Assembly (NCBI RefSeq): GCF_907164915.1
Contig: NC_061869.1
Location: forward strand, 46,435,771-46,499,770
Origin: Impatiens glandulifera
Taxonomy: Eukaryota; Streptophyta; Magnoliopsida; Ericales; Balsaminaceae
Direction: 5' to 3'
Length of the DNA: 64,000 nucleotides
Made by a program: the position numbers and the translations under genes. This document shows, in pieces, positions 43,215 to 53,934 of the stretch. The number at the start of each line of letters is the position of its first letter. Position 1 is the first letter of the stretch. The notes beneath the pieces are model-generated. The model was not told the DNA's origin and did not search any database. It was given only the letters and a program-made list of their open reading frames with translations.

Positions 43215-43800
43215 TTGCACCTGTAACTGAATGCTGCAAACTTCCCATAGCAAGAACATTTCTTCACCCCAATCTTGTACATTTTAATAGCAATCTGTCA
43301 CAAAGCAGATTCCTTGACATTGTTAGTCTAAACAACTTTAACCATAAAACATATGGCAAAAAAGGACCCTCAAGCACTATAAAACTATCACAATCTCACA
43401 ATATTGACCTGTTGTTATTTCACAAAAGATTATTCCCGGACATAAAAGTTGATAAGTCCCATCATCAATTTCGGATTATTTGGGTACTTTGTACAAGCAT
43501 GCTCATAACAGCCCGTAGCCAAGTCCACTGACATAAGTTAAAATCATCACAACTGGATCAATCTTCATTACACATATGAAAAATATAGATAATGCATTTT
43601 CACAAGTACATGTACAGACATTGATTCAAGCCATTGAAATACAATATGCAATGTACTGAAAGTCAAATCATCAATTAAGACTGAGTCGGTTGCATGTAAT
43701 AACTTCTTCGCAATTAGACATAGAGACTTAGATAATGCTTCCTCATTTTTTCCCATTCTCTCTAAAACAAGAACCTTAAGAGCCTACATGATATCCTCAT
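43215..43800 (-). pseudogene. NAA25-like (NatB auxiliary subunit) gene fragment with introns
   Basis: Three exon-like pieces lie in gene order on the minus strand. At about 43790-43590: 'ALKVLVLERMGKNEEALS', 'VLIDDLTFSTLHIVFQWL'. At about 43530-43410: 'VDLATGCYEHACTKYPNNPK' and 'LMMGLINFYVRE', with stops replacing Tyr and Gln of a 'REYSFVKQQQ'-type segment. At about 43290-43220: 'IAIKMYKI', then after a frameshift 'EEMFLLWEVCSIQLQ' ending at a CAG|GTGCAA donor. This matches the N-terminal TPR region of plant NAA25, which anchors the NatB acetyltransferase to ribosomes. Intervening intron-like sequence shows capture or duplication at DNA level, not retroposition. The rest of the gene (usually ~1000 residues) is not here and stops make it nonfunctional. 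Confidence 0.72.
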
Positions 43801-44279
43801 ATTTAAATTCATGTTAAGCAATCCAACAACAAGGAAAATGAATGTTGAAAACTAAAGAACTTTTCCAACATCCTTCATAGAATTGAAAACCACCTAATAA
43901 CTTACTAGTAGTATTTTTAAGCACACTAATCCAATCTTATTATTTTTAGATCACCCTCAAGTTATTACTTTTAATCAAGGGTTTGATTACTAATAACTTT
44001 TAATCTAGGGTTTGATTACTTCACTTCTGTTGTTATTTGATATGCATAATTATATGGGGAGAGAAAGAGACCGAGAGATTGATAAACCAAGGAACCCCAT
44101 TTGGAAACAGTTTTTTTTTTTTGAAATGTGGAAACTAAACTAATAATTATAGGCTCACCTCACGTATGAGTTCATTTTTATACTTCGATTATTATTTCAT
44201 TTGTACTCATTGTTAAAAGTTTCTCAGTAAGTCTATCTAGGGTTATTTTAATAAAACTTTTGGACAGTCATAGGAAAAA
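43801..44279. other. noncoding, upstream of the CACTA transposase
   Basis: AT-rich. I looked for a CACTACAAG-type terminus here and found none. 'gagagaaagagaccgagaga' at 44060 and a T10 run are the only features. Confidence 0.5.
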
Positions 44280-47200
44280 ATGAGAGAATATCGGTTATGG
44301 ATGTACACCAAAAAATTTTCAAATCGTCGAAAATTAACTAACGAGTTTATTAAAGGGGTAGAAGACTATATTCAACTTTCTATGCACAATGCTAACGGTA
44401 TGAATGGAGGAAATATATTGTGCCCATGTAGAAAATACGGATATCATAAATTTCAAGATTTAGAAACTTGTAGAAGTCATATTTATCGTAGTGGTTTTAT
44501 TGAGAACTATCATACGTGGGTATGTCACGGGGAACCACCAACTCAGTTTGTACCATTTTCTAATGAAATTAATGTTGAACCAAATTCTAGTTTTGACAAT
44601 ATTAATTCGTACCATATAATGGTTTTCAATGTTGCAGCTGATTATGATCTGCCAATACAAAATAAAGGTGCAAGTTCTTCATCCCATATTCCGGTAGATA
44701 AGCCTACTAAAGGCAACAAATTTTGAGAAATGTTAAATGATGCAGATCAACCTATTTGGTCAGGTCACCCAAGCGAAACAAAATTGTCAGCAACTACGAG
44801 ACTTATAAGTCTTAAATTCGAAAGTGCAATGGATGACATTATTGTATTGTTGCGTGACCTAATGCCACGTGACAACAACTTGCCTAGAAATTATTATAAC
44901 GCGAAGAAATTGCTCAAAGATCTAGGTTTAACGGTTGTAAAGATTGATGTATGTATTAAAGGTTGTATGTTTTTTTTGGAAGGATGATAATCTAATTAAG
45001 CATTGTAAGTAACCAAGATACAAACAAAATGAAGTCAACTCTATAAAGAAAAAACCTTGGAAACAATTAATATATTTCTCTTTAACGCCAAGGTTACAAA
45101 GGTTATACGCTTCAAATGTAATAGCAAAACACATGACGTGGCATGCGCAACATGATATTGAAAATGACGTGATGTGTCATCCTTCAGATGGAGAGGCGTG
45201 GAAATCATTGACCGTAAATTCATACCATATTAATTCGTACCATATAATGGTTTTCAATGTTGCAGCTGATTATGATCTGCCAATACAAAATGAAGGTGCA
45301 AGTTCTTCATCCCATATTCCGGTAGATAAGCCTACTAAAGGCAACAAATTTTGAGAAATGTTAAATGATGCAGATCAACCTATTTGGTCAGGTCACCCAA
45401 GCGAAACAAAATTGTCAGCAACTACGAGACTTATAAGTCTTAAATTCGAAAGTGCAATGGATGACATTATTGTATTGCTGCGCGACCTAATGCCACGTGA
45501 CAACAACTTGCCTAGAAATTATTATAACGCGAAGAAATTGCTTAAAGATCTAGGTTTACCGGTTGTAAAGATTGATGTATGTATTAAAGGTTGTATGTTT
45601 TTTTGGAAGGATGATAATCTAATTAAGCATTGTAAGTAACCAAGATACAAATAAAATGAAGTCAACTCTATAAAGAAAAAACCTTGGAAACAATTAATAT
45701 ATTTCTCTTTAATGCCAAGGTTACAAAGGTTATACGCTTCAAATGTAACAGCAAAACACATGACGTGGCATGCGCAACATGATATTGAAAATGACGTGAT
45801 GTGTCATCCTTCAAATGGAGAGGCGTGGAAATCATTGACCGTAAATTTCCCGAATTTTCAGCCGAGAAATGCAATATCCGTTTAGGACTGTGCGCTGATG
45901 GATTTTCACCTTTTGATATGTCTATATATTCTTCTTGGCCAGTAATGGTGACTCCATACAATCTTCCACCAGGTATGTGTATGAAGACACAATACATGTT
46001 TCTTTCGTTAATTGCGCCCGGACCATCAAATCTAAAAAAAATATTGACATATATATGTATCTATTAATAGAAGAGTTAAAACAATTATGGGTAGAAGGTG
46101 TTCCAACATTCGACATATCAAATGGACAAACATTCAATATAAGAGCGGCTCTTTTGTGGACAATTAATGATTTTCCAGTATATGGAATGTTATCTGGTTG
46201 GAATACTTCCAAAATTCATGGATGTCCTATATGTATGAAAAATTCAAAATCGTTTCGACTGAAATTTGGTATGAAGCCGTGCTACTTTGATTTTCATAGA
46301 TAGTTTTTACCAAAACAACATCAATTCAGACGAGATAAAAAAATTCATCAAAGACCGAATTGAGTTGTCACCTTCCCCGCAAAGATCAAGCAGCAATGAA
46401 ATATTGTCAATGGTGTGTGATTTTCCCACGGCTATGGAAAATCCTAATGGCACACCATTAGATTTTGGTATGTTGCATAAATGGACAAAAAAGTATTTTT
46501 TGGGAGCTTCCTTATTGGAAATATTATCTCATCCGTCAAAACCTTGATGTCTGTATATTGAAAAAAATGTTTTCGACAATGTCATTCACACCGTTATGAA
46601 TGTGAAAGGAAAGACAAAAGATAATATCAATTTGAGAAAAGACTTGTTTCTACATTGTAATCATCCCTCGTTGCATGTGCATCCCGGTAGTAATGGTCCG
46701 AAGCCTAAATCTATTTATACGTTAACCAAAGAAGAAAATTTAATAGTACTTGAATGGCTTAAAAGTCTAAAACTTCCTGATGGTTACGTGTCAAACATTG
46801 CAAGATGTATTAATTTTAATGGATGCAAGTTGAGTGGATTGAAGAGCCATGATTGTCATATCTTTATGGAACGATTAATTTCAATTGCTTTCAAAAAATT
46901 ATTGCCAAATTATGTGTGGGGCGTGTTGACAGATTTGAGTAAGTTTTTTCATGAAATTTGCTCAACAACATTGAGTATTTCAAATATTGAAATAATAGAA
47001 GTTGATATTCTAGTAATTCTTTGCAACCTTGAAATAATATTTCCTCCATCATTTTTTGACTCAATGGAGCATCTTCCTTATGAAGCTAAAGTTGGAGGTC
47101 TCGTTCATTACAGATGGATGTATCCATTTGAAAGGTACACAATATATTTTATTTCACTATATATTATTTATGATTTCTTAATAACATGATAATTTTTTAG

Positions 47201-48555
47201 GTTTTTACATCATTTAAAGAAGAAAGTGAAAAACAAATCGAAAGTGGAAGCCTCTATTTGCAATGCTTATCTTGTTGAAGAAATATACACATTTGCGTCA
47301 CATTTTTTTGAACCACACGTGAATTCAAAAAGAAAAAGACCGCAAAGGAACACAGAAGGTCCAATTAATAGTTTTGTCCCTGCACATTCTATATTTAATT
47401 ACCTTGGACGCCCAAGTAGTAGTTCTAAGCCTTGAAATTTAAATGATGATGAACTTCGAGCAGCACATACATATGTTCTGTTAAATTGTCCTGAAGTGGA
47501 TTCGTATTACAAGTAAGTCCGTTATATTGTTACTAATTATTACTATTTTTTTTATAAACGTACATAATATAATATTATAAATGCTGATTTATAGGAGATA
47601 TTGTAATTCACTTGAAGGAATGCATGCAACTCAATTGGATCGTGTTGTTATCGATAATTTTGCTAAATGGTTTTCTTCACATGTATTAATTTAAAATAAA
47701 GCTCTCATCATTAATTATTATAAGATATTAAAAAAATCATTCATTATCCAATTTCAGATTCTTAGTGATCCTATTCTTGTTGCCAAAAAAGGGTTGCTTT
47801 ATAACTTTGCATGGAGCCCCAATACTCCATCAACGAGTTGGCCTATGTATTTCATTAATAGATTTGTTTGGCACACTCGAGAATATGGATCAAATAAATC
47901 TACAATGAACAGTGAAGTATGGGTGCATTCTGATCATGATTATTATGTTTTTTTAGATGAAATTATTGAATTGGAGTACATAGGCTTGTATCTTCGTATA
48001 GTGATATTTAAATGTTCTTGGTTTCACCCTATTAGAGGAGTCAATGTTCATAAAAAAAGTATAAATTAGTTGATATAAATCAAATGCAGCCGTACAATAA
48101 ATATGAACCATTTATATTAGCGCAACAAGCAGTTCAGGTGTATTACTCTCCTTATCCGAGTAATAAAAAAGATAACACACGGATGGGCTGTTTGCAAAGA
48201 AAAGGCTAGAACTAAAGTTGAGGAGCGTTGGACCGAAAAAGCATACCAACAAGATGAAATGATGGTTCATTTGACATTCCAATTTATAAAATTGCACAAT
48301 TGTGTGATCCTAATGGTGCTCATGATGATAAAATAATTGATGAGTTTGATAATAATAATAATGAAGATCGGAGTCAAGATATCGAAGATGATAATTATCT
48401 ATTTGAACATGCACATGTAAGTATTTCCTTATTTTATATGAAACTAATTATTACTTTGAGAAAGAAAAATAAATATTTGCCTCTTTATCATGATATGGTG
48501 TACAATTTGAATTCAGCAACAAAAATCAGAGAAACAATTTTATCCAAAATCTGAT
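44280..48555 (+). pseudogene. CACTA (En/Spm) TNP2-type transposase, broken
   Basis: Domains appear in the usual order. 44280-44726: Transpos_assoc ('EYRLWMYTKKFSNRRKLTNE', 'CPCRKYG', 'FIENYHTWVCHGE'). 44730-45860: first part of Transposase_21 ('KLLKDLGL', 'VVKIDVCIKGCMFF', 'MCHPS.GEAWKSL'), partly duplicated. 45801-46547: 'KCNIRLGLCADGFSPFDM', 'SWPVMVTPYNLPPGMCMKTQ', 'ELKQLWVEGVPTFD', 'AALLWTINDFPVYGMLSGW'. 46596-47189: DUF4218 ('KKLLPNYVWGVLTDLSKFFH', 'LEIIFPPSFFDSMEHL', 'GGLVHYRWMYPFERY'). 47794-48069: DUF4216-like ('IIELEYIGLYLRIVIFKCSW', 'GVNVHKKS'). The product would cut and join CACTA ends. Frameshifts and stops occur at 44724, ~44985, ~46050, ~46300 and 46545. Short AT-rich interruptions near 47170-47200 and 47515-47595 look like introns. 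Confidence 0.9.
44601..45850 (+). repeat. 628-bp tandem duplication inside the CACTA transposase
   Basis: Sequence from 'attaattcgtaccatataat' (44601) to 'accgtaaatt' (~45222) is repeated from 45229 with very few differences, for example aaaggtgc/gaaggtgc, tttaacgg/tttaccgg and one T in a poly-T run. It duplicates the end of the Transpos_assoc exon and the start of Transposase_21. Confidence 0.95.
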
Positions 48556-49059
48556 CATCATATTCAAAACAAAAGAAAAAGTGTTCTTACCAACTTCAAG
48601 AGACAGCGGGATTCTGAGTTTGCCCAGTCCACAAACTCATCAACGTCTTTCAATAAATAGTTAGAGACTGATTTTCAAACTTGTTGTCGCCTTATTATTT
48701 CTTTCATCTTGCAGTTCATATATATATATATATAATACATCCATTGAATTCTTACTAAATATATTTCCCTTTTAACTCATTCGGTGCTTAAAATGTATAT
48801 ATCTATTATCATTTATTTTTTCAAAATACTTTTAACTCATTCAGTAGTTAAAATTCGGTAGTCAATGCTTCATTTCAATTTATCAAACAAAAAAAGTGTA
48901 AGGAAGAGAAAATTACCAGCTTAGCAGCCTTTTACCAGAAATGGGGTGTAAACTTCATTTCAATTTATCAAACAAAAAAAGTACAAAAAGAGAAAAATAC
49001 CAACTTAGCAACCTTCTTCCAGAAATGTGGTGTAGGCTTCATGGAAAAATAAGCTCTCT
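48556..49059. other. noncoding with an 85-bp direct duplication
   Basis: 'catttcaatttatcaaac' starts at 48871 and again at 48956; the copies share 'accagcttagcagcctt'-type sequence. A (TA)n run is at 48720-48733. Confidence 0.7.
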
Positions 49060-50010
49060 ACACAATGCATGCGCCTAGTCATCTGTCCACAACTCAATCA
49101 CCCAATGACTTTCCTTCACTTCATTCTTTTTCCTTTTAACCCCAATTGTTTTTCTAACTTCATATTAGTATCTTATCCATCATTTGAGTCATTTGACAAC
49201 CTCTTACCACAACTGTCAAAGAGTCCAAACATTTCCCTTTTTCTCTTATTTGCTTCGCGAGGACTCTTCTTCCTCTTGTATATGTCTTTGTCTGCTAAAG
49301 AAGCGAGAGAAGTCCTCTCAGAATCAATTTTGGTTGATTCATCACCCTTTTCCTTACATGAACATACTCAGTAGGAAGCACTCTTATCTGCTTGAACACA
49401 TTTTTATTCGCAAATTTTAAGGTTTGTCCTCGGAATATAATAGGAAGTTGTGCATGTCATAATAAATGGAATACTGAATTAACACTAACAAATAATCATG
49501 TATACTTATCAAACAACATTCAGACTGTCATTATACCTCATAACTAGTAATATCACAGATTCTCTTAGCCAGGTGCATAGAAGGTGGTGGTGTTATATTC
49601 ACATCTTTCCAAGAATACAACAACAAATTGTATCAAGATGGAGCCTAAATATTGAAGAATCGGCTTAATAATGCATTCCTTCATGTTGAGAAACTTTTCA
49701 AATGTACCCGGGGTTGAAATTTTAGGGGAATTCAAATAAAGGAAAAAAAGAGAAATCCTATAATGAGGCAACTGAGAGGATTAAAAGTGCCGGATGTTGA
49801 TCCAGTGTCTATATCTCTCTTGACTTTTCGTATACTTTTCATATATCTGAATCTTCTTGAAGCTAAAGTGAAAAGGCAACACACTTTCTGCTTCGTTTAC
49901 TTCGTAGTTCATCACCCTGTGTAGATTGACCAAAGACGATTTGTCTTTTGACATCGAAAAGTTATAGAAAATATGAATTTCTTATGAGTGTGAGATTAAT
50001 ATAATATAAT
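49060..50010 (-). pseudogene. YL1_C-domain gene fragment, copy A
   Basis: Exon-like blocks on the minus strand, in order: ~49985-49805 'FSMSKDKSSLVNLHRVM' and 'FSFKKIQIYEKYTKSQERYR'; 49587-49523 'VNITPPPSMHLAKRICDITS' ending at an intron-like GTATAA; ~49455-49370 'FANKNVFKQIRVLPTEYV'. The RICDITxYE...PRTxLRYAN...VFKxIRxLP pattern (clearer in copy B) is that of the YL1_C domain found in subunits of SWR1/INO80 chromatin remodellers (SWC2 or IES6/INO80C type). Exons keep intron sequence between them, so this is a DNA copy. It is broken and lacks most of such a gene. The exact parent gene is uncertain. Confidence 0.5.
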
Positions 50011-50100
50011 TAACGTAAATCTCCCCTCGTAAGAAAGTATTAAAATGGAACACAATATGTTGTTGCTACCAAATTTTAAAAGCACATAATGCTTATATTT

Positions 50101-51540
50101 TCAGCTTAAACTCTGAATTACAAAGAGATGTAATAGTATTTTATCCATCATTTGAGTCATTTGACCTCTCTCCACATCTTCCAAAGAGACTAGACATTTC
50201 CCTTTTCTCTTATTTGCTTCACGAGGACTCTTCTTCCTCTTGTCTATGTCTTTTTCTGCTGAAGAAGCGAGAGAAGTTACCTCAGAATCAATTCTGGTTG
50301 ATTCATCACTCTTTTTCTTAATGAACATACTCATTAGGAAGCGCTCTTATCTGCTTGTTGAACACATTTGTATTCACATATCTAAGATTTGTCCTCAGAT
50401 CATAATAGGGAGCCTGCATGTGATATAATAAATGGAATAGTGAATTAACACTAACAAATAATTATGTGTACATATCAAACAACATTTAGACTGTCATCAT
50501 ACTTCATAACTTGTAATATCATAGATTCTCTTGACCAGGTGCATAGAAGGTGGTATTGTTATATTCACATCTGCACAAGAATACAACATCAAATTGTGTC
50601 AAGATGAAGCCTAAATATTGAAGGACCAGCTTAATAATTCATTCCTTCATGTTGAGAAACTTTTCAAATGTACAAGGAGGTGAAATTTTAGGGGAATTCA
50701 AATAAAAGAAAAATAGAGAAATCATATAATGAGGCAAGTGAAAGGATTAAAAGAGTACTCACAATTAGGCTCATCCGGATGTTGATCCAATGTCTATTCC
50801 TCGCTTGAACTTTCAGATACTTTTCATATATCTGGATCTTCTTTAAGATAAGGTGAGAAGGCATTTTTTTTATATTTCACTCACACTTCGTCTAAAACTT
50901 TGTCGATATTATCCTTGTTCTTTACAGTCACATTTTGAAGAGTATTCGCAGCAAAAACAATCTTTGCATTAGCATCATCGATGTTGTTTTGAACATCCGA
51001 AGGCAAAACCACTTGATTCACTCCTACTTTCTTAGCAGAAGCTAGATAATTCGATACATTTCTGAGATTATCAACCGTAAATCCAGCCTGATTGAGAACA
51101 TAATCCAAGTACTGTCATGAAACTTTCCTTGCCCGATATATAAAATGACACAGCCAATAATTGCAGCAAGGCTGAAGAGTAAGAGGAAAATAAGAGAAGC
51201 TGTGTATGCAGTTTGAGAATAATCATAATTTGTTCGCCAGCAGCAGCAACAAACGCAGAAGAGAAGCAAGAAGAAGCCAAATCCAACAAACCAGATTCCA
51301 GCAATAACAAACAGAGGAGCAGCAGAAAAACCCACAGACTGAACCAAATAAAATAAACTATTATGTAGAAAAAACTAGTTCTAGCATTAAATCAAACTGG
51401 TTAGAAATAATTTTTCTACTTCATTCACCTCGTACTCCATCACCCTGTGTAGATTGACCAAAGACGATTTGTCTTTTGACATCGAGAAGTCATAGAAAAT
51501 ATGGATTTCTTATGATTGTGAGCTTAATAGAATATATAAT
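50101..51540 (-). pseudogene. YL1_C-domain gene fragment, copy B, interrupted by another gene's exon
   Basis: Same blocks as copy A: ~51505-51410 'FSMSKDKSSLVNLHRVMEYE', then an insertion (about 50865-51407), then ~50862-50770 'LILKKIQIYEKY' and 'RNRHWINI', 50570-50504 'VNITIPPSMHLVKRIYDITS', and 50414-50330 'APYYDLRTNLRYVNTNVF' and 'IRALPNEYVH'. The PYYDxRTxLRY segment is the best evidence for YL1_C. A downstream frame (50334-50101) is Lys/Glu-rich ('DKRKKSPREANKRKGK'). Intron borders are the same as in copy A. The two copies form a tandem duplication of about 1 kb before the insertion. Confidence 0.5.
50870..51347 (-). pseudogene. exon of a plant transmembrane 'plasma membrane fusion protein'-like gene
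   Basis: The minus strand has an acceptor-like 'ttggttcag' at ~51340, then 'SVGFSAAPLFVIAGIWFVGF' (membrane span), a Cys cluster 'FCVCCCCWRTNYDY', 'TASLIFLLLFSLAAIIGCVI' (second span) and 'GQGKFHDST'. After a one-base frameshift near 51113 it continues 'LDYVLNQAGFTVDNLRNVSN', 'YLASAKKVGVNQVVLPSDVQ' and 'KVLDEV', ending at GTGTGAGT, a donor site. This is the N-terminal part of a plant multi-span membrane protein family (Arabidopsis AT2G12400/AT2G25270-like, recalled). One internal exon with flanking intron sequence is present; the rest of the gene is absent. It sits inside an exon of YL1_C copy B. Confidence 0.72.
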
Positions 51541-52094
51541 GTAACAACTGAATCACCCATCGGAAGAATGTAGTAATATGAACATAATTTGGTGTTTCTA
51601 CCAAATTTTAAAATTAGATAATGTTGTTTTCTACTTAAAGTCGAAATTACAAAGAGATGTACGTGCTTAAGAAGTGGAGTTTTTGGATGAACCTCATTAT
51701 TGGAGATCTGTGGATCTTTGGCTGCTCTGTTAAGAAGTCTGGGAGATCTTTGAGGAAGGACAACGGATTCCTCTTCACGATTCCCTCACCAAAAGCTTGT
51801 ATGAACAGGTTATGTGTGAATCTTTTGCTGTTATATTAAGAAGTATAGGAGATCTTCTATAACCGGACGGTTCTCTTCACGATTCCCTAACCAAAAACTC
51901 AAAAAGAAGACAGTGACCATATATATTCGGAGCTCCTAAGACCCGCGAGATTTGCAAAATACCTGGATGAACGTGGAGAGCGCGTACATACCACCTCCAA
52001 TTTTATTTCTTAAGCATTATTATATATATATAAATTTCATATTATTATAATACTGAACTATCATCGTCGTAAATGCCGTAGAAAAACTGAGCAG
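51541..52094. other. noncoding; possible 5' leader of the gene fragment
   Basis: A phrase 'ttcacgattccctcaccaaaa' at ~51776 recurs near 51875 with its context ('gaagt.tgggagatct'). No gene is recognised. Confidence 0.4.
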
Positions 52095-52206
52095 ATTCCG
52101 TAAAAACTCATAGCCGTGGCATATTCTGTAGAAACTCATAACCGTGACAAATTCCGTAGAAACTCATAACCGTAGTAGATTATGTAGAAAATCATAGCCG
52201 TAAAAT
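52095..52206. repeat. 28-bp tandem repeat, 4 copies
   Basis: 'attccgtagaaactcataac' units start at 52095, 52123, 52151 and 52179, an exact 28-bp period. Confidence 0.93.
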
Positions 52207-52521
52207 TTATTTTTTTTTTAAAAAAAAATCATTATTTATATAATAAATTTATAAATTATAATAAAATAATTTAATAAATTATATATATAATTAATTAATT
52301 TATAAATATTATAAATTTAATTAAAATCAAATTAAATTACATGGGTCGTCGAAAAGAACATAGAAACTCTAAATAGTATTAGACTTTTTTTCCTTGCTTT
52401 GTCATTTTTGTCTCTCTCTGCGCGGGAGATCAGCTCCATTGCTTTGGAGAGTAAAAACCAGATAAACTCTAAATCTCCATTTCTTCGCTAACTTTACGTT
52501 CTCAATCGCCATTGTTGCTAT
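52207..52521. other. AT-rich flank then leader-like sequence at the Copia insertion site
   Basis: From 52380 the sequence turns CT-rich ('gtctctctctgcgcgggaga'), like a plant 5' UTR. The Copia element interrupts it at 52521; the continuation is at 57745. Confidence 0.45.
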
Positions 52522-53023
52522 TGTTGGTGTTCCTTGCCATTGCGGGCGGGTTTTAAATTCCGGGTAAACGGGTCAGGGTTTTCTCTTATGAAAACGGGTT
52601 AGAGTATAAATACTTTTTTTTGGTATTTTTCTCATAACAGAGCAAATAGAGAGAGAGTGAATTACAGATCTAGGGTTTTTTGGTTTCCTTCTTCTTCTTG
52701 TTCTTTGGCTGATCCAGAGTGAGAGATTGGGGGAGCTTTTGATTGTGGAGTAGTCCAATCATTGCTAGTGTAATCACTTCTTTCATTTGAGAGCAGGGCA
52801 TGTAAGTTTCTACTATTGACATTTGTTTGATTTAGTGAAACTTATTCCTCCCGTGGACGTAGGTCGATTTTGACCGAACCACGTATATTGTGTTGTCGTT
52901 TATTGATTTGTGCTATTTCAGTTCTTGGTAATCTGTTTATCGTCATAGACGATTTGGAATCTGATTTGCTACAGGTTTTGATTTCTAAGAAGATCCATAG
53001 TTTTGCTGTTGCAAAACCCAACA
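52522..53023 (+). repeat. 5' LTR of the complete Copia element
   Basis: TGTTGGTG...CCCAACA, 502 bp. A TATA-like 'agtataaatac' is at 52602-52612, followed by 'gagagagagtg' leader sequence. Confidence 0.96.
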
Positions 53024-53024
53024 G

Positions 53025-53036
53025 TGGTATCAGAGC
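53025..53036 (+). promoter_or_regulatory. primer-binding site, initiator Met tRNA
   Basis: TGGTATCAGAGC one base after the 5' LTR. Confidence 0.95.
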
Positions 53037-53160
53037 AGTATTAATTGGTTGTCTGTTTTAACATTGGGGCATAGTGCTCTGCTGGTTATATGGCGAAATT
53101 CATAGAAGAGATCAACTGGTTTCTTTGCTGGTGTTTTTGTCAGTTGTTAAGGCAGTAATA

Positions 53161-53934
53161 ATGGGGAAATCTAGATCTGATATAGTGAGTCTGAATGGTA
53201 CAAACTACAAGCAATGGAAACTGATGATCAGTGATCTGTTAATTTCAGATGATTTGAATGAAGCAATTGAAAATGAGGGTGTTAGACCTGAGACTACAAA
53301 AGAGGCTGATTGAAAAAAGATAGATAGAAAGGCCTACAACTTTATTCGTTCATGGGTTGGTGTAAATGTTGTGCACCATGTTGAGAATGAGACTACAGCG
53401 TATGGTGTGTGGAGCAAACTTGAAGCTCTCTATGCTAGGAGGTCAGCAGGGAATAAAGCAGCACTTGTACGAAGGCTGGTGAATCTGAAGTACATTGATA
53501 ATAAATCAATTGCTGAGCACTTGAATGAATTTCAAAATATTTTGAATCTGCTGAGTAGTATGAAGATAAACTTTGATGATGAGGTGCAAGCACTTTTAGT
53601 CCTTGGATCTTTGCCTGCAAGTTGGGAGACACTTATTATCACTCTCAGCAACTCTGCACCAAATGGTAAAAGTCAACATGGCATTTGTCACCAGTTCCTT
53701 ACTTGATGAGGAGAATCGAAAGGAGGATAAACCCTCTAAGTCTGATATGTTGGTGGCTGATAGAGGAAGATCAAAAGATAATAGAAGTGGTTCGAGCAGG
53801 GGAAAGTCTAGAAGCAAGTCTAGAGCTACAAAGAAGGATGGTGCTTTCCATTACTGTGGCAAAATGGGTCACTGGAAAAATGAGTGCTGGAAATTTAAAA
53901 ATGATAAAGCGAAGGGTACAGTGAAGCCCAGATA
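53161..53934 (+). pseudogene. Copia gag, broken
   Basis: The start is ATG 53161 (MGKSRSDIVSLNGTNYKQWK), chosen because the NYKQWK capsid start follows directly. A TGA at 53311 replaces a Trp codon ('EAD*KKIDRKAY'). The capsid core continues 'TAYGVWSKLEALYA', 'LVRRLVNLKY', 'VQALLVLGSLPASWETLI'. One extra A near 53667 shifts the frame; the next frame holds 'VNMAFVTSSLLDEENRK' and a zinc knuckle 'FHYCGKMGHWKNECW', in which the first Cys of CX2CX4HX4C is Phe (TGC to TTC). A TAA at 53932 follows. Gag packages the element RNA into virus-like particles. Confidence 0.92.

Noticed and set aside
43370..43380. 'cactataaaa' as a 5' CACTA terminus
   Set aside because: It does not match the CACTACAAGG end at 60866, lies within the NAA25-like fragment and has no supporting subterminal motifs.
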